Positions 8,171 to 17,069 of a stretch of DNA of 64,000 nucleotides are shown here, piece after piece. A program made the translations under genes and the position numbers. Each line of letters opens with the position of its first letter. Positions within the stretch are counted from its first letter, which is position 1. Origin of the DNA: Methylobacterium brachiatum (GTDB lineage Bacteria > Pseudomonadota > Alphaproteobacteria > Rhizobiales > Beijerinckiaceae). A model generated the notes under the pieces. It had not been told where the DNA came from. It was given only the letters and a program-made list of their open reading frames with translations, and did no database searches. The stretch spans positions 496,001-560,000 of the forward strand of contig NZ_JAJALK010000001.1 of NCBI RefSeq assembly GCF_020523825.1, given 5' to 3'.

Positions 8171-10207
8171 TCAGAAGCGTGCGATGTTGAGCCGACGCAG
8201 GAAGCGTCGATGGCGCGCGATGGTACGCGCTGCCGTCACCAGGTCGCTGGCAGCCCGCGCCGTGGTGAGCCGCACAATCCGGTCCTGCCGTGACGCGGCC
8301 CGGATGAGATCCCGCGCACCGGTCTCGAGCACGTGATCATCGCCGGCGGCCAGCCCGGCGCCGGCTCGCTGGATCGCGTCGCGCAGCGGCTCCACCGCCC
8401 AGAGCCGCCGAAGCTCGGCATGGGCCCGGGCCGCCGCCGCCTCCAGGCGGGCCAGCGCGAAGGCATGCGAGAGGCTGGCCCGGCGCACGGCGCCGCTTCC
8501 GGAGCTGTAGCCAGCGAACTGGAGCAGCCGGTCGGCGTTCAGGCTCGTGCGCGTCGTCGCGTCGCCACCCTCGCCGACCAGGGCATCGGCCAGGGCGCGC
8601 TGCGCCGAATCGAGGGCATAAACGCGCTGACGCTCGCGCGTGGTCGGCAGCACCAGGCGCACCACGATCGACAGGATGGTGGCGGCCACCACGACGAGGA
8701 ACGCGTTCAGCAGGAAGCTCTGCGCATCGTAGCTCTGCGGATTGGACGGGCCGAGCAGCACCGGGAAGAACACGATCACGATGAAGCCGATGCCGAAGGT
8801 CTTCGGGTTCAGCGACAGGAAGCAGCCGACGAAGATCACCGGCGCCATCACGATGGCGAGCATCGGGAAGCCCTGGACCCCGTCGAGGAACACGAACCGG
8901 GCGATACCCGCGAAGGTCGCCGCCAGCGTCATGCCGATCACGACGCCGTTGGCGAATTTCTTCGGATCGGGTGTGGTAGAGGATAGAGCGGCGGTCGCGG
9001 CGACCTGTACCAGCGCGAAGGACGCCTCCGGCAGGCCGAGCGCCACGAAGGCGGCGGCGGTGATCGCGAAGCCGATCGCGACCCGCAGGGCCCCGCGCAG
9101 GGCGACCGGAAAATCCCGATGCGTCGGCAGGGTCGCGTCCCGAAGCGGCCGATGGCCTTCGGCCACCGCCCGCATGCCGTCCTGCGCGAAGGCCGCCGCA
9201 CAGACCACGTCGAGGGCGCGCTGGAGGACGACGACCTCGTCGAGAGGCCGGTCGCCGTCGCGGATCGCGTCGTCGATGAGGGCGCGCAGGCGTTCGTCGT
9301 CCCGTTCGAGGGTCTCGGAATCGGGATCCTCGGTGACGCGGTGGCAGATCTGAAGCGCCTCCTCGACCGCAGGGCTGCGGGTGGGCAGGCACGCGGCCGC
9401 CGCCGCGACCGCACGGATCGCCGCCGCCAGGACGTAGAAAGCCGCGATGCAGCTGCGCGCGCCCGCGGCCCGCCAGGGCCCGTCGTCGAGTTCCCCGGCG
9501 ATCGCGTTGGCGTCCGGCCGCATCGGCGCGATCGTCCGGATCAGCGCGGCGGTGCGGGACGCGCCGAGATCGCCGTTGGCGAGGGTCTCGCGCGCGTAGG
9601 CGCGCGTGTCGTCCCAGGCCTTTCGGAGCTGCGGGAGCAAGGTCCGCCACGTGCTCGGAGAGACGAGGGCATCGTTGATGAAGGTGATCACGATGATGCC
9701 CAGCACGATCACGGCGACGCGGGAGACCGCCGCGTCGAAGGTGCCCTGCGGCTCGTCGATCTGGCCCAGCGCGATGATCGCCACCGTGTAGCCCGACAGC
9801 ATCGCGCCGTAGGCGCGCGTGTCCTGGAGGTATTGCGCGGTGAACACGCACAGGCCCAGCCAGGTCGTGAACGAGACCAGCAGAAGGACCCGGTCCTGTC
9901 CGAACAGCGCCATGAACACGATCGACACGGCGGCACCGATCAGCGTGCCGAGCAGGCGGTAGACGGCCTTCGAGATCGCCTGCCCGCGCTTCGGCTGCGC
10001 CAGGATCGCCACGCAGGTTGCCGCCGACGAGGCGCTGTCGAGCTGCAGCCAGAAGGCCGCAGCGAGCGCCAGCATCATGGCGATCCAGATGCGCAGGGCG
10101 AAAGCCCAGGCCGCCGGCTTGGGCACCCAGGCGTCGAGAAAGCCGAGCAGACGATCGAGAGCCGGGGCGGGGAGCGCAGGCCCGTTCGCGGCGGATGTCT
10201 CAGACAT
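8171..10207 (-). CDS. FUSC-family inner-membrane transporter (AaeB-like)
   Basis: A 678-residue protein and the first gene of the efflux operon. It has two repeats, each with a cluster of membrane helices followed by a cytoplasmic domain. The first helix cluster is about residues 35-180 (AWAFALRIWIAMMLALAAAF onwards, including GTLIGAAVSIVFMALFG). The second is about 360-520 (VALRGALRVAIGFAITAAAF, GFIVIVFFPVLLGPS). This is the standard architecture of aromatic acid exporters in the FUSC family. No regulatory gene of LysR type sits next to it, which is unusual for aaeXAB-like loci. Family firm, substrate unknown. Confidence 0.9.
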   Translation of the reverse strand: MSETSAANGPALPAPALDRLLGFLDAWVPKPAAWAFALRIWIAMMLALAAAFWLQLDSASSAATCVAILAQPKRGQAISKAVYRLLGTLIGAAVSIVFMALFGQDRVLLLVSFTTWLGLCVFTAQYLQDTRAYGAMLSGYTVAIIALGQIDEPQGTFDAAVSRVAVIVLGIIVITFINDALVSPSTWRTLLPQLRKAWDDTRAYARETLANGDLGASRTAALIRTIAPMRPDANAIAGELDDGPWRAAGARSCIAAFYVLAAAIRAVAAAAACLPTRSPAVEEALQICHRVTEDPDSETLERDDERLRALIDDAIRDGDRPLDEVVVLQRALDVVCAAAFAQDGMRAVAEGHRPLRDATLPTHRDFPVALRGALRVAIGFAITAAAFVALGLPEASFALVQVAATAALSSTTPDPKKFANGVVIGMTLAATFAGIARFVFLDGVQGFPMLAIVMAPVIFVGCFLSLNPKTFGIGFIVIVFFPVLLGPSNPQSYDAQSFLLNAFLVVVAATILSIVVRLVLPTTRERQRVYALDSAQRALADALVGEGGDATTRTSLNADRLLQFAGYSSGSGAVRRASLSHAFALARLEAAAARAHAELRRLWAVEPLRDAIQRAGAGLAAGDDHVLETGARDLIRAASRQDRIVRLTTARAASDLVTAARTIARHRRFLRRLNIARF

Positions 10208-10326
10208 GCCGCAAGAGGCCCGTCAACGGCCAAGACCCTTGCCGATCCGCCATCTTCGCAACGGGTCCCGTTCCTGCTCGATACAAATCCAGCAACGAAC
10301 GAGAAGCGCGGCGGTTCGCGTGAAAG

Positions 10327-10620
10327 TCAGGCTTTATCGCCGCCTTTCAAGCGCTTGTTGCAGCTGCTCCAGAATTGCGGCCATTTGGGTCCCTGCGCAC
10401 TCTTCTGAGCATCGGTGAGCGCACGCCACTCGGCCCCGCACTTCTTCTGCCGCTCCCGTGCCGCGCTCTGCCCGGCGCTCGGCGCCTTCGCAGCCGGCTC
10501 CTTGGCGGCTGGCGCCTCGCTGGTGGCCGGAGCACTCGCCGGCGCCTCCTTGGCGAGGAGCGGCTGAACCATGAAGAGCGGCGCGCTCAGCACCGCGATC
10601 CGCACAAGACGGTCGATCAT
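10327..10620 (-). CDS. Exported Ala/Pro-rich protein with a two-Cys C-terminal motif
   Basis: A 97-residue protein. Residues 1-23 (MIDRLVRIAVLSAPLFMVQP then LLA) form a signal peptide. A low-complexity Ala/Pro/Lys linker covers about residues 24-52. The C-terminal core has KKCGAEWRALTDAQKSAQG, then FWSSCNKRLKGG, with one Cys in each half likely to pair in the periplasm. The core resembles PsiF-like short repeats only loosely, so no family is claimed. It is a single gene with its own gap on both sides. Confidence 0.72.
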   Translation of the reverse strand: MIDRLVRIAVLSAPLFMVQPLLAKEAPASAPATSEAPAAKEPAAKAPSAGQSAARERQKKCGAEWRALTDAQKSAQGPKWPQFWSSCNKRLKGGDKA

Positions 10621-10856
10621 CGAGAATCCCCCCGGTATCGCAACGATTCCGCACCGCAGTCTCGCCGCACGGTCGCGCTTCAGACAAGAGCGTGGCGGTT
10701 TTCGCCAACAGGTCCGGGGCTCGCTCTCCGAAACGTGAGCCGCGCTCGCGCGCCGCCCTTGAGCGCGGCCGGGAAATCGTCTTCACTGCCGGGATTGTCC
10801 GAGATCGGCGGGGGATCGCCGCGCCGCCGTGTGATCGGTCGAGGAGCAGGTAGATT

Positions 10857-11492
10857 ATGGCAGCGGTGTCGGGGCGGCCGATCGACGTCCATACCTGGAG
10901 CACGCCGAACGGCTGGAAGATCCCGGTGATGCTCGAGGAGTGCGGACTCCCGTACCGGGTCGTCCCGGTCAATATCGGCAAGAACGAGCAGTTCGCGCCG
11001 GATTTTCTGGCCATCTCGCCGAACAACAAGATTCCGGCGATCGTCGATCCGGACGGCCCGGGCGGAGAGCCGATCACGGTGTTCGAATCGGGCGCGATCC
11101 TGCAATATCTGGGTCGCAAGACCGGCCAGTTCTACCCGACGGACGAGCGCGCCCGGGTGGCGGTGGACGAGTGGCTGTTCTGGCAGGTGGCGGGGTTCGG
11201 CCCGATGCTCGGCCAGACGCACCATTTCAAGATCTACGCGCCGGAGAAAGTGCCCTACGCCATCGAGCGCTTCACCGCCGAGGCCAACCGGCTCTACGGG
11301 GTGCTGGAGCGCCGGCTCGAAGGACGGGACTACCTGGCGGGCGCGTATTCCATCGCCGATATCGCGACGGTGACCTGGGCGAAGCTGAACTTCAAGCAGG
11401 GCGTCGACATCGCCGCCCTGCCGAACGTCGCGCGCTGGCTCGAGACCGTCTTGGCGAGGCCGGCCGTGCAGCGCGGCCTCGCGGCGATCTGA
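10857..11492 (+). CDS. Glutathione S-transferase, YfcG/Ure2p-like
   Basis: A 211-residue GST. The N-terminal thioredoxin-fold domain begins IDVHTWSTPNGWKIPVMLEE; the TPNG motif supplies the glutathione-site Asn/Thr used by the Nu/YfcG class in place of Tyr or Ser. SPNNKIPAIVDPDG holds the cis-Pro, and FESGAILQYLGRKTGQFYP closes the glutathione site. The helical C-terminal domain runs from about residue 95. Members are glutathione-dependent disulfide reductases or peroxidases. The adjacent DUF2147 gene is convergent, with only 3 bases between the two stops. Confidence 0.92.
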   Translation: MAAVSGRPIDVHTWSTPNGWKIPVMLEECGLPYRVVPVNIGKNEQFAPDFLAISPNNKIPAIVDPDGPGGEPITVFESGAILQYLGRKTGQFYPTDERARVAVDEWLFWQVAGFGPMLGQTHHFKIYAPEKVPYAIERFTAEANRLYGVLERRLEGRDYLAGAYSIADIATVTWAKLNFKQGVDIAALPNVARWLETVLARPAVQRGLAAI

Positions 11493-11495
11493 GCC

Positions 11496-11960
11496 TCAGT
11501 TCTTGTTGGCGGCCTGCTGGTTCACGTCCGGCACGCGCGTCCAGGTCTGGGACCCGCACAGCACCTTGAGCATGCAGCCCGAGACGCTGAGCTCGGCCTC
11601 GCTCTCACGCTCCAGGCTGACGGTATAAACCTTGCCTTCCTCGATGTTGTAGAGCTCGCCGGTGAACTTCTCCTCGTCGGGCTTCAGGCCATCGATGAGC
11701 TGCAGGCCGATCACCGGGCGGTTGCGCTTCTTCGGATCCGGATTCTTCAGATCCGTCTTGGCGGCGCCGTTCTCCGCGGTCGGCGCCTTCAGCCACACGA
11801 CCTTGCCGCAGACGAGCTTCTGACCCGGGCCGCACCGGTCGATCCGGATCTTGGCGCGGCCATCTCCGGTGAGCCAGGTGCCGGACGGATCCTTCCCGGT
11901 ATCGGCGGAGGCGGTGGAGAGGCCGGCGAGCAGCAGGGTGGCGGACAGGGCGAGGCGCAT
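11496..11960 (-). CDS. Exported DUF2147 protein
   Basis: A 154-residue protein starting MRLALSATLLLAGLSTASA, a signal peptide. The mature part opens DPSGTWLTGDGRAKIRIDRC, then CGKVVWLKAP and a GELYNIEEGKVYTVSLE strand. It ends LSVSGCMLKVLCGSQTWTRV. This is the full DUF2147 lipocalin-like pattern with its conserved Cys and WTR ending. The function of the family is unknown. A longer reading with 26 extra upstream residues has no signal peptide and is rejected. Confidence 0.9.
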   Translation of the reverse strand: MRLALSATLLLAGLSTASADTGKDPSGTWLTGDGRAKIRIDRCGPGQKLVCGKVVWLKAPTAENGAAKTDLKNPDPKKRNRPVIGLQLIDGLKPDEEKFTGELYNIEEGKVYTVSLERESEAELSVSGCMLKVLCGSQTWTRVPDVNQQAANKN

Positions 11961-12229
11961 GGTTCGTCTCCGAGTTTTGGGCACCGAGGGCGCCTGAGAG
12001 GCTGACGAAATCGGCTTGCGGCGACTGAGCCGTCGCAATCAGGCGATTTTTCGGCGGTGTTGCGGCGGAGCCACGGCCACGCTTGTTTCATAGCGCGAAC
12101 GCGCGCAGCTTGAGGCCCAGTAGGGCGCCCGCTATAAGCCTGCCGCCGAAGCGAAATTTTCGCGCCTGAGATGCGCCCGGCAGCCCGGCGCGCACCCTCC
12201 GCCTTTTCCACAGACAGACCGGACAGACC

Positions 12230-12652
12230 ATGGCCACCGAGCGCACCTTCTCGATCCTCAAGCCCGATGCCACCCGGCGTAACCTGACCGGCGCCGTGAA
12301 CGCGGTGATCGAGGAGGCGGGCCTGCGCATCGTCGCCCAGCGCCGCATCCGCATGACCAAGGAGCAGGCCGAGAAGTTCTACGAGGTCCACAAGGAGCGC
12401 CCGTTCTTCGGTGAGCTCGTGAGCTTCATGACCTCCGGCCCCGTGGTGGTGCAGGTGCTCGAGGGCGAGAACGCCGTCGCCAAGTACCGCGAAGTCATGG
12501 GCGCCACGAACCCGGCCCAGGCCGCCGAGGGCACCATCCGGAAGCGGTTCGCCGAGTCGGTCGGCGAGAACACCGTGCATGGCTCGGACAGCGCCGAGAA
12601 CGCCAAGATCGAGATCGCGCAGTTCTTCAAGGATTCCGACATCGCCGCTTGA
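12230..12652 (+). CDS. ndk: Nucleoside diphosphate kinase
   Basis: A 140-residue NDK that transfers the ATP gamma-phosphate to NDPs through a phosphohistidine. The opening [20 protein letters not shown] holds the KPDA motif. The catalytic His is residue 117 in NTVHGSDS, the diagnostic signature. Length is exactly that of the family. It is a single gene preceded by about 270 gene-free bases that must hold its promoter; no element is sharp enough to place. Confidence 0.97.
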   Translation: MATERTFSILKPDATRRNLTGAVNAVIEEAGLRIVAQRRIRMTKEQAEKFYEVHKERPFFGELVSFMTSGPVVVQVLEGENAVAKYREVMGATNPAQAAEGTIRKRFAESVGENTVHGSDSAENAKIEIAQFFKDSDIAA

Positions 12653-12820
12653 GGCGGATGCCGGGGTGGCGGGCCGGGCACACCGTTCCGCCATCCTGCC
12701 ACGGCGCCCCCACGGTGGGGTGAATGCCGCCCTGTGTGTCCGGTCCGCCATTGACGGATCGGCGCCCGGCGGCGTCCAACGGCCAAGGTTACTTGAACCT
12801 CAGCCCGGACCCCCAAGACC

Positions 12821-13186
12821 ATGACGATGCGCCGCCTGCCCCTGCTGATCGCGACCGGCCTGATCGCGCTCGGCGCCACTGCCGCTCTCGCGGGCGGATC
12901 CCCGGCCCCGTTCCAGCAGTACGAGCCGGATCCGGCGCTCAAGACCGCCACGAAGGGCAATCTCGAGGGCCGCGTGCGCCACGCCTGCACGATCGTCCAG
13001 GCCCGGCTGACCAGCGCCCCCGAGGCGTCCCTGGAGCGTCCCTGCGGCTGCTACGCCAAGCAGACCCTGCGCAGCCTCGACGAGTCCGAGATCGAGGCTT
13101 ACCGGGCCACCGGCTATTTCAACGATTCCGCCCGCGCGAAGGCCCTGTCGGCGCTGGACAGCTGTAAGCTGCAGCGGCCGATCTGA
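12821..13186 (+). CDS. Small exported protein with C-x18-C-x-C pattern
   Basis: A 121-residue protein with a signal peptide (about residues 1-24, MRRLPLLIATGLIALGATAA then LAG). The mature part has HACTIVQARL, then ERPCGCYAKQTLRSLDESEI and a final LDSCKLQRPI, so four Cys are arranged as C..C-x-C..C. No family is recognised. A similar Cys layout is seen in the protein encoded at 41727-42089. It is followed by two strong hairpins before convergent purN. Confidence 0.75.
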   Translation: MTMRRLPLLIATGLIALGATAALAGGSPAPFQQYEPDPALKTATKGNLEGRVRHACTIVQARLTSAPEASLERPCGCYAKQTLRSLDESEIEAYRATGYFNDSARAKALSALDSCKLQRPI

Positions 13187-13191
13187 TCATT

Positions 13192-13236
13192 CCGGGGCGC
13201 TGCCCCGGACCCTGCCGAAGGGACTTGTCCCTTCGG
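13192..13236. repeat. Double hairpin between convergent genes, terminator-like
   Basis: Two perfect hairpins lie back to back. CCGGGGC-GCT-GCCCCGG occupies 13192-13208, and CCGAAGGGAC-TT-GTCCCTTCGG occupies 13215-13236. They lie between the convergent stops of the exported-protein gene and purN. No T-tract follows, so this is either a repeat-type palindrome or a factor-dependent terminator for both strands. Confidence 0.7.
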
Positions 13237-13243
13237 AATCCCG

Positions 13244-13893
13244 TTACAGGCTGAACAGGACGCCGTCCGGAGCCGCGTCGGCGATGACGACGCGGTCGCC
13301 CTCGAGGCGGGCGCGGCCGCCGGCCACCAGAGCCAGCACCGCCGGATAGAGCCGGCGCTCCTGGACGATCACCCTCTCGGCGAGGCTGTCGGGGTCATCG
13401 CCCTGGCGTACCGGGATCGCGGCCTGCGCCACGATCGGCCCGGCATCGAGCTCCGGCACCACGAAATGCACCGTGCAGCCGTGGAGCCGCACGCCGGCTT
13501 CCAGCGCCTGGGCGTGCGTGTGCGTGCCCTTGAACAGGGGCAGCAGCGAGGGATGGATGTTGAGCATCCGCCCCGCCCAGCCGGCCACGAAGCCCGGCGT
13601 GAAGATCCGCATGAAGCCGGCAAGGCAGACGAGGTCGATATCGGCGGCCCGAAGCTCCGCATCGAGGGCGGCGTCGAAGCTGGCGCGATCCGGGAAGGCC
13701 TTGTGGTCGATCGCGCGGGCCGGGATCCCGGCCTCGGCCGCCCGGGCCAGGCCGGCGGCGTCCGTCCGGTTCGACAGGACCAGCACGATCTCGGCCGGGT
13801 AGGCGGGATCCTTCGCTGCCTCGATCAGCGCGACCATGTTCGAGCCGCGCCCCGAGATCAGGACCGCGACGCGAATCTTGCCCGTGGTCGCCA

Positions 13894-13894
<1 letters not shown>
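13244..13894 (-). CDS. purN: Phosphoribosylglycinamide formyltransferase
   Basis: A 216-residue PurN that formylates GAR with 10-formyl-THF in purine synthesis. The N-terminal RVAVLISGRGSNMVALIEAA is the GAR-binding opening. FMRIFTPGFVAGW and HPSLLPLFKG give the active-site His and the conserved loop, and ELDAGPIVAQAAIPV contains the catalytic Asp region. The ATG overlaps the purM stop by one base (TGATG), so the two are translationally coupled as in other purMN operons. The assignment is firm. Confidence 0.97.
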
Positions 13895-14961
<1,067 letters not shown>

Positions 14962-15116
14962 GCCAGCGTCGTCCCGGTCATCATCGGGTTCGCCTTAGCG
15001 GCTTCCAACGCGCGGCGCGAGTCGGCAACGTCGAGGCTTGATCGCGAGTCTTGATCGACAGATGACCGATGCCCACTCTGCGACAGGGCGTCGTAGGTTG
15101 CGTCAGGGGCGACATC

Positions 15117-16247
15117 ATGCGGACGCGGGCTGTGATCGGGCTGGGGGCCCTCGTCGCCCTGAGCCTTCTCGTCTACCTGCTGCGGGAGGTCATGCTGCCC
15201 TTCGTGGCCGGCATCGCGCTCGCGTACCTGCTCGATCCGCTGGCCGACCGGCTGGAGCGACTCGGGCTCGGCCGGCTGGCGGCGAGCCTCCTGATCCTGG
15301 CGCTGTTCGTGGTCGCGCTGATCGTCTCGTTGCTGATCCTGATCCCGCTGACCGCCAACCAGATGGCCGCACTCGTCAACGCGCTGCCCGGCATGGTCTC
15401 GCGGCTGCAGGGAATCATCGCCGAGCGTGCCGGCCCGCTGCTGGAGCGGATCGGCGGCGACAACGTCCTGACCGAGTTGCAATCCTCGGTGGGCACCCTG
15501 GCGAGCCAGGGCGGCGCCTGGTTGCTCGCCTTCCTCAAATCGATCTGGTCCGGCAGCCAGGCCCTGATCTCGATCGCCTCGCTGCTGGTGGTGACCCCGG
15601 TGGTCGCCTTCTACATCCTGGTCGACTGGGACCGGATGATGGCCGCGCTCGATAGCTGGGTACCGCCCCGGCACCGGGCCACGGTGCGCGACCTCGCCCG
15701 GCAGATCGACGGCGCGATCACCGGCTTCGTGCGCGGCCAGACCCTCGTCTGCCTGATCCTCGGCAGCTTCTACGCGGTCGGCCTCTGGCTGGTGGGGCTC
15801 AATTTCGGCGTGCTGATCGGCCTGATCGCCGGCTTCCTGACCTTCATCCCGTATGTCGGCACGCTCACCGGCTTCCTGCTCTCGGTCGGCGTCGCGCTGG
15901 TGCAGTTCTGGCCGTCCTCCGACTGGCTCCATCTCGGTCTGACGGTGGGGGTCTTCCTCATCGGCCAGTTCCTCGAAGGCAACGTCATCGCGCCCAAGCT
16001 CGTCGGCGAATCCACCGGCCTGCATCCGGTCTGGCTGATGTTCGCGTTGCTGGCCTTCGGCACCCTGTTCGGCTTCGTCGGCCTGCTGCTGGCCGTCCCG
16101 GTGGCCGCCTCGATCGGCGTGCTCGTGCGTTTCGCCCTGGCCCGGTATCTCCAGAGCCGCCTCTACCATGCCGAGCAGCCGGTGCTGATCGATCTCAACG
16201 ACGAGGCCGGCCGGACCTTGACGGCGACCGGTACCCGGTCATCCTGA
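15117..16247 (+). CDS. AI-2E family (PerM/YdiK) transporter
   Basis: A 376-residue polytopic membrane protein. The ATG at 15117 is chosen because CAGGGG sits 7 bases upstream; an ATG 48 bases earlier has none. N-terminal helices include AVIGLGALVALSLLVYLL and LLILALFVVALIVSLLILI. The family core follows: TPVVAFYILVDWDRM (about residue 160), GLIAGFLTFIPYVGTLTGFL (about 240), and a last block LFGFVGLLLAVPVAASIGVL. Members export small signals or act as Na+/H+ antiporters; the substrate here is unknown. hdaA follows after 20 bases, the usual alphaproteobacterial neighbour. Confidence 0.9.
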   Translation: MRTRAVIGLGALVALSLLVYLLREVMLPFVAGIALAYLLDPLADRLERLGLGRLAASLLILALFVVALIVSLLILIPLTANQMAALVNALPGMVSRLQGIIAERAGPLLERIGGDNVLTELQSSVGTLASQGGAWLLAFLKSIWSGSQALISIASLLVVTPVVAFYILVDWDRMMAALDSWVPPRHRATVRDLARQIDGAITGFVRGQTLVCLILGSFYAVGLWLVGLNFGVLIGLIAGFLTFIPYVGTLTGFLLSVGVALVQFWPSSDWLHLGLTVGVFLIGQFLEGNVIAPKLVGESTGLHPVWLMFALLAFGTLFGFVGLLLAVPVAASIGVLVRFALARYLQSRLYHAEQPVLIDLNDEAGRTLTATGTRSS

Positions 16248-16267
16248 CCGACCCATCTGAGCAACCC

Positions 16268-16978
16268 ATGCGCGAGAACGCCCCACCCCGGCAGCTGGCC
16301 TTCGACCTGCCGCTCGATCCTCGCTACGGCCGCGAGGACTTTCTGGTTGGGCCGGCGAACGAAGCGGCCTACGCGCTGATCGAGGCCTGGCCGGACTGGC
16401 CGGACAGCGTGCTCGTGCTGACCGGCCCATCGGGCAGCGGCAAGAGCCATCTGGCGGCGATCTGGGCCGAGCGCGCCCATGCCTGGACCGCGTCGGCGAG
16501 CGAAGTCGGATCGGATACGGTCCAGCACCTCGTGTCGAATGGGGCGCTGGTGATCGAGGATATCGACCGGGATGCCGGCCGTGACGAGGCCGCCCTGTTC
16601 CACCTGCTCAACCGCGCCCGCGAGCTGGCCTGCCCGGTCCTGCTGACCAGCGCCGCCGGGATCGACGCGCTGGGGCTCGCGACGCCGGATCTCCGCTCGC
16701 GGCTGCGTCTCGCGCCCAACATCGCGATCGAGGCTCCGGACGACGCCCTGCTGCGCGCCGTCCTGGTCAAGCTGTTCGTGGACCGCCAGCTGGTGGTCGA
16801 TCTCAGCGTGATCGACGCGCTGGCGTTGCGAATCGATCGCTCCCTGGGCCGGGCCAGGGACCTGGTGGCGGAACTCGACCGCGACGCGCTCGGGCGCGGC
16901 CGGCGGATCAGCCGACCGCTGGCGCTGGCGGTGCTCCGTCGGATGGGCTTCGACGACGAGGCCGACGCGGAGGCGTAA
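16268..16978 (+). CDS. hdaA: DnaA-like regulatory protein HdaA
   Basis: A 236-residue shortened DnaA homologue: AAA+ module only, without DnaA's domain IV. It opens [20 protein letters not shown], the clamp-binding QLxF-type motif (QLAFDL) used to dock on DnaN. Walker A is [16 protein letters not shown] (about residues 54-69), and LVIEDIDRD is Walker B. Sensor residues follow near [10 protein letters not shown]. In alphaproteobacteria HdaA with the sliding clamp promotes ATP hydrolysis by DnaA after initiation. Context (AI-2E permease upstream, ppk1 downstream) matches the common alphaproteobacterial order. Confidence 0.9.
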   Translation: MRENAPPRQLAFDLPLDPRYGREDFLVGPANEAAYALIEAWPDWPDSVLVLTGPSGSGKSHLAAIWAERAHAWTASASEVGSDTVQHLVSNGALVIEDIDRDAGRDEAALFHLLNRARELACPVLLTSAAGIDALGLATPDLRSRLRLAPNIAIEAPDDALLRAVLVKLFVDRQLVVDLSVIDALALRIDRSLGRARDLVAELDRDALGRGRRISRPLALAVLRRMGFDDEADAEA

Positions 16979-17069
16979 AACGGGAAACCGGTGGCCGTCA
17001 CGAAAGCGTCGTGAAAGCTACGGGTGTAGAATGCTAAACGCGCCGCGACGGGCAAGGACAGGAATCGGA

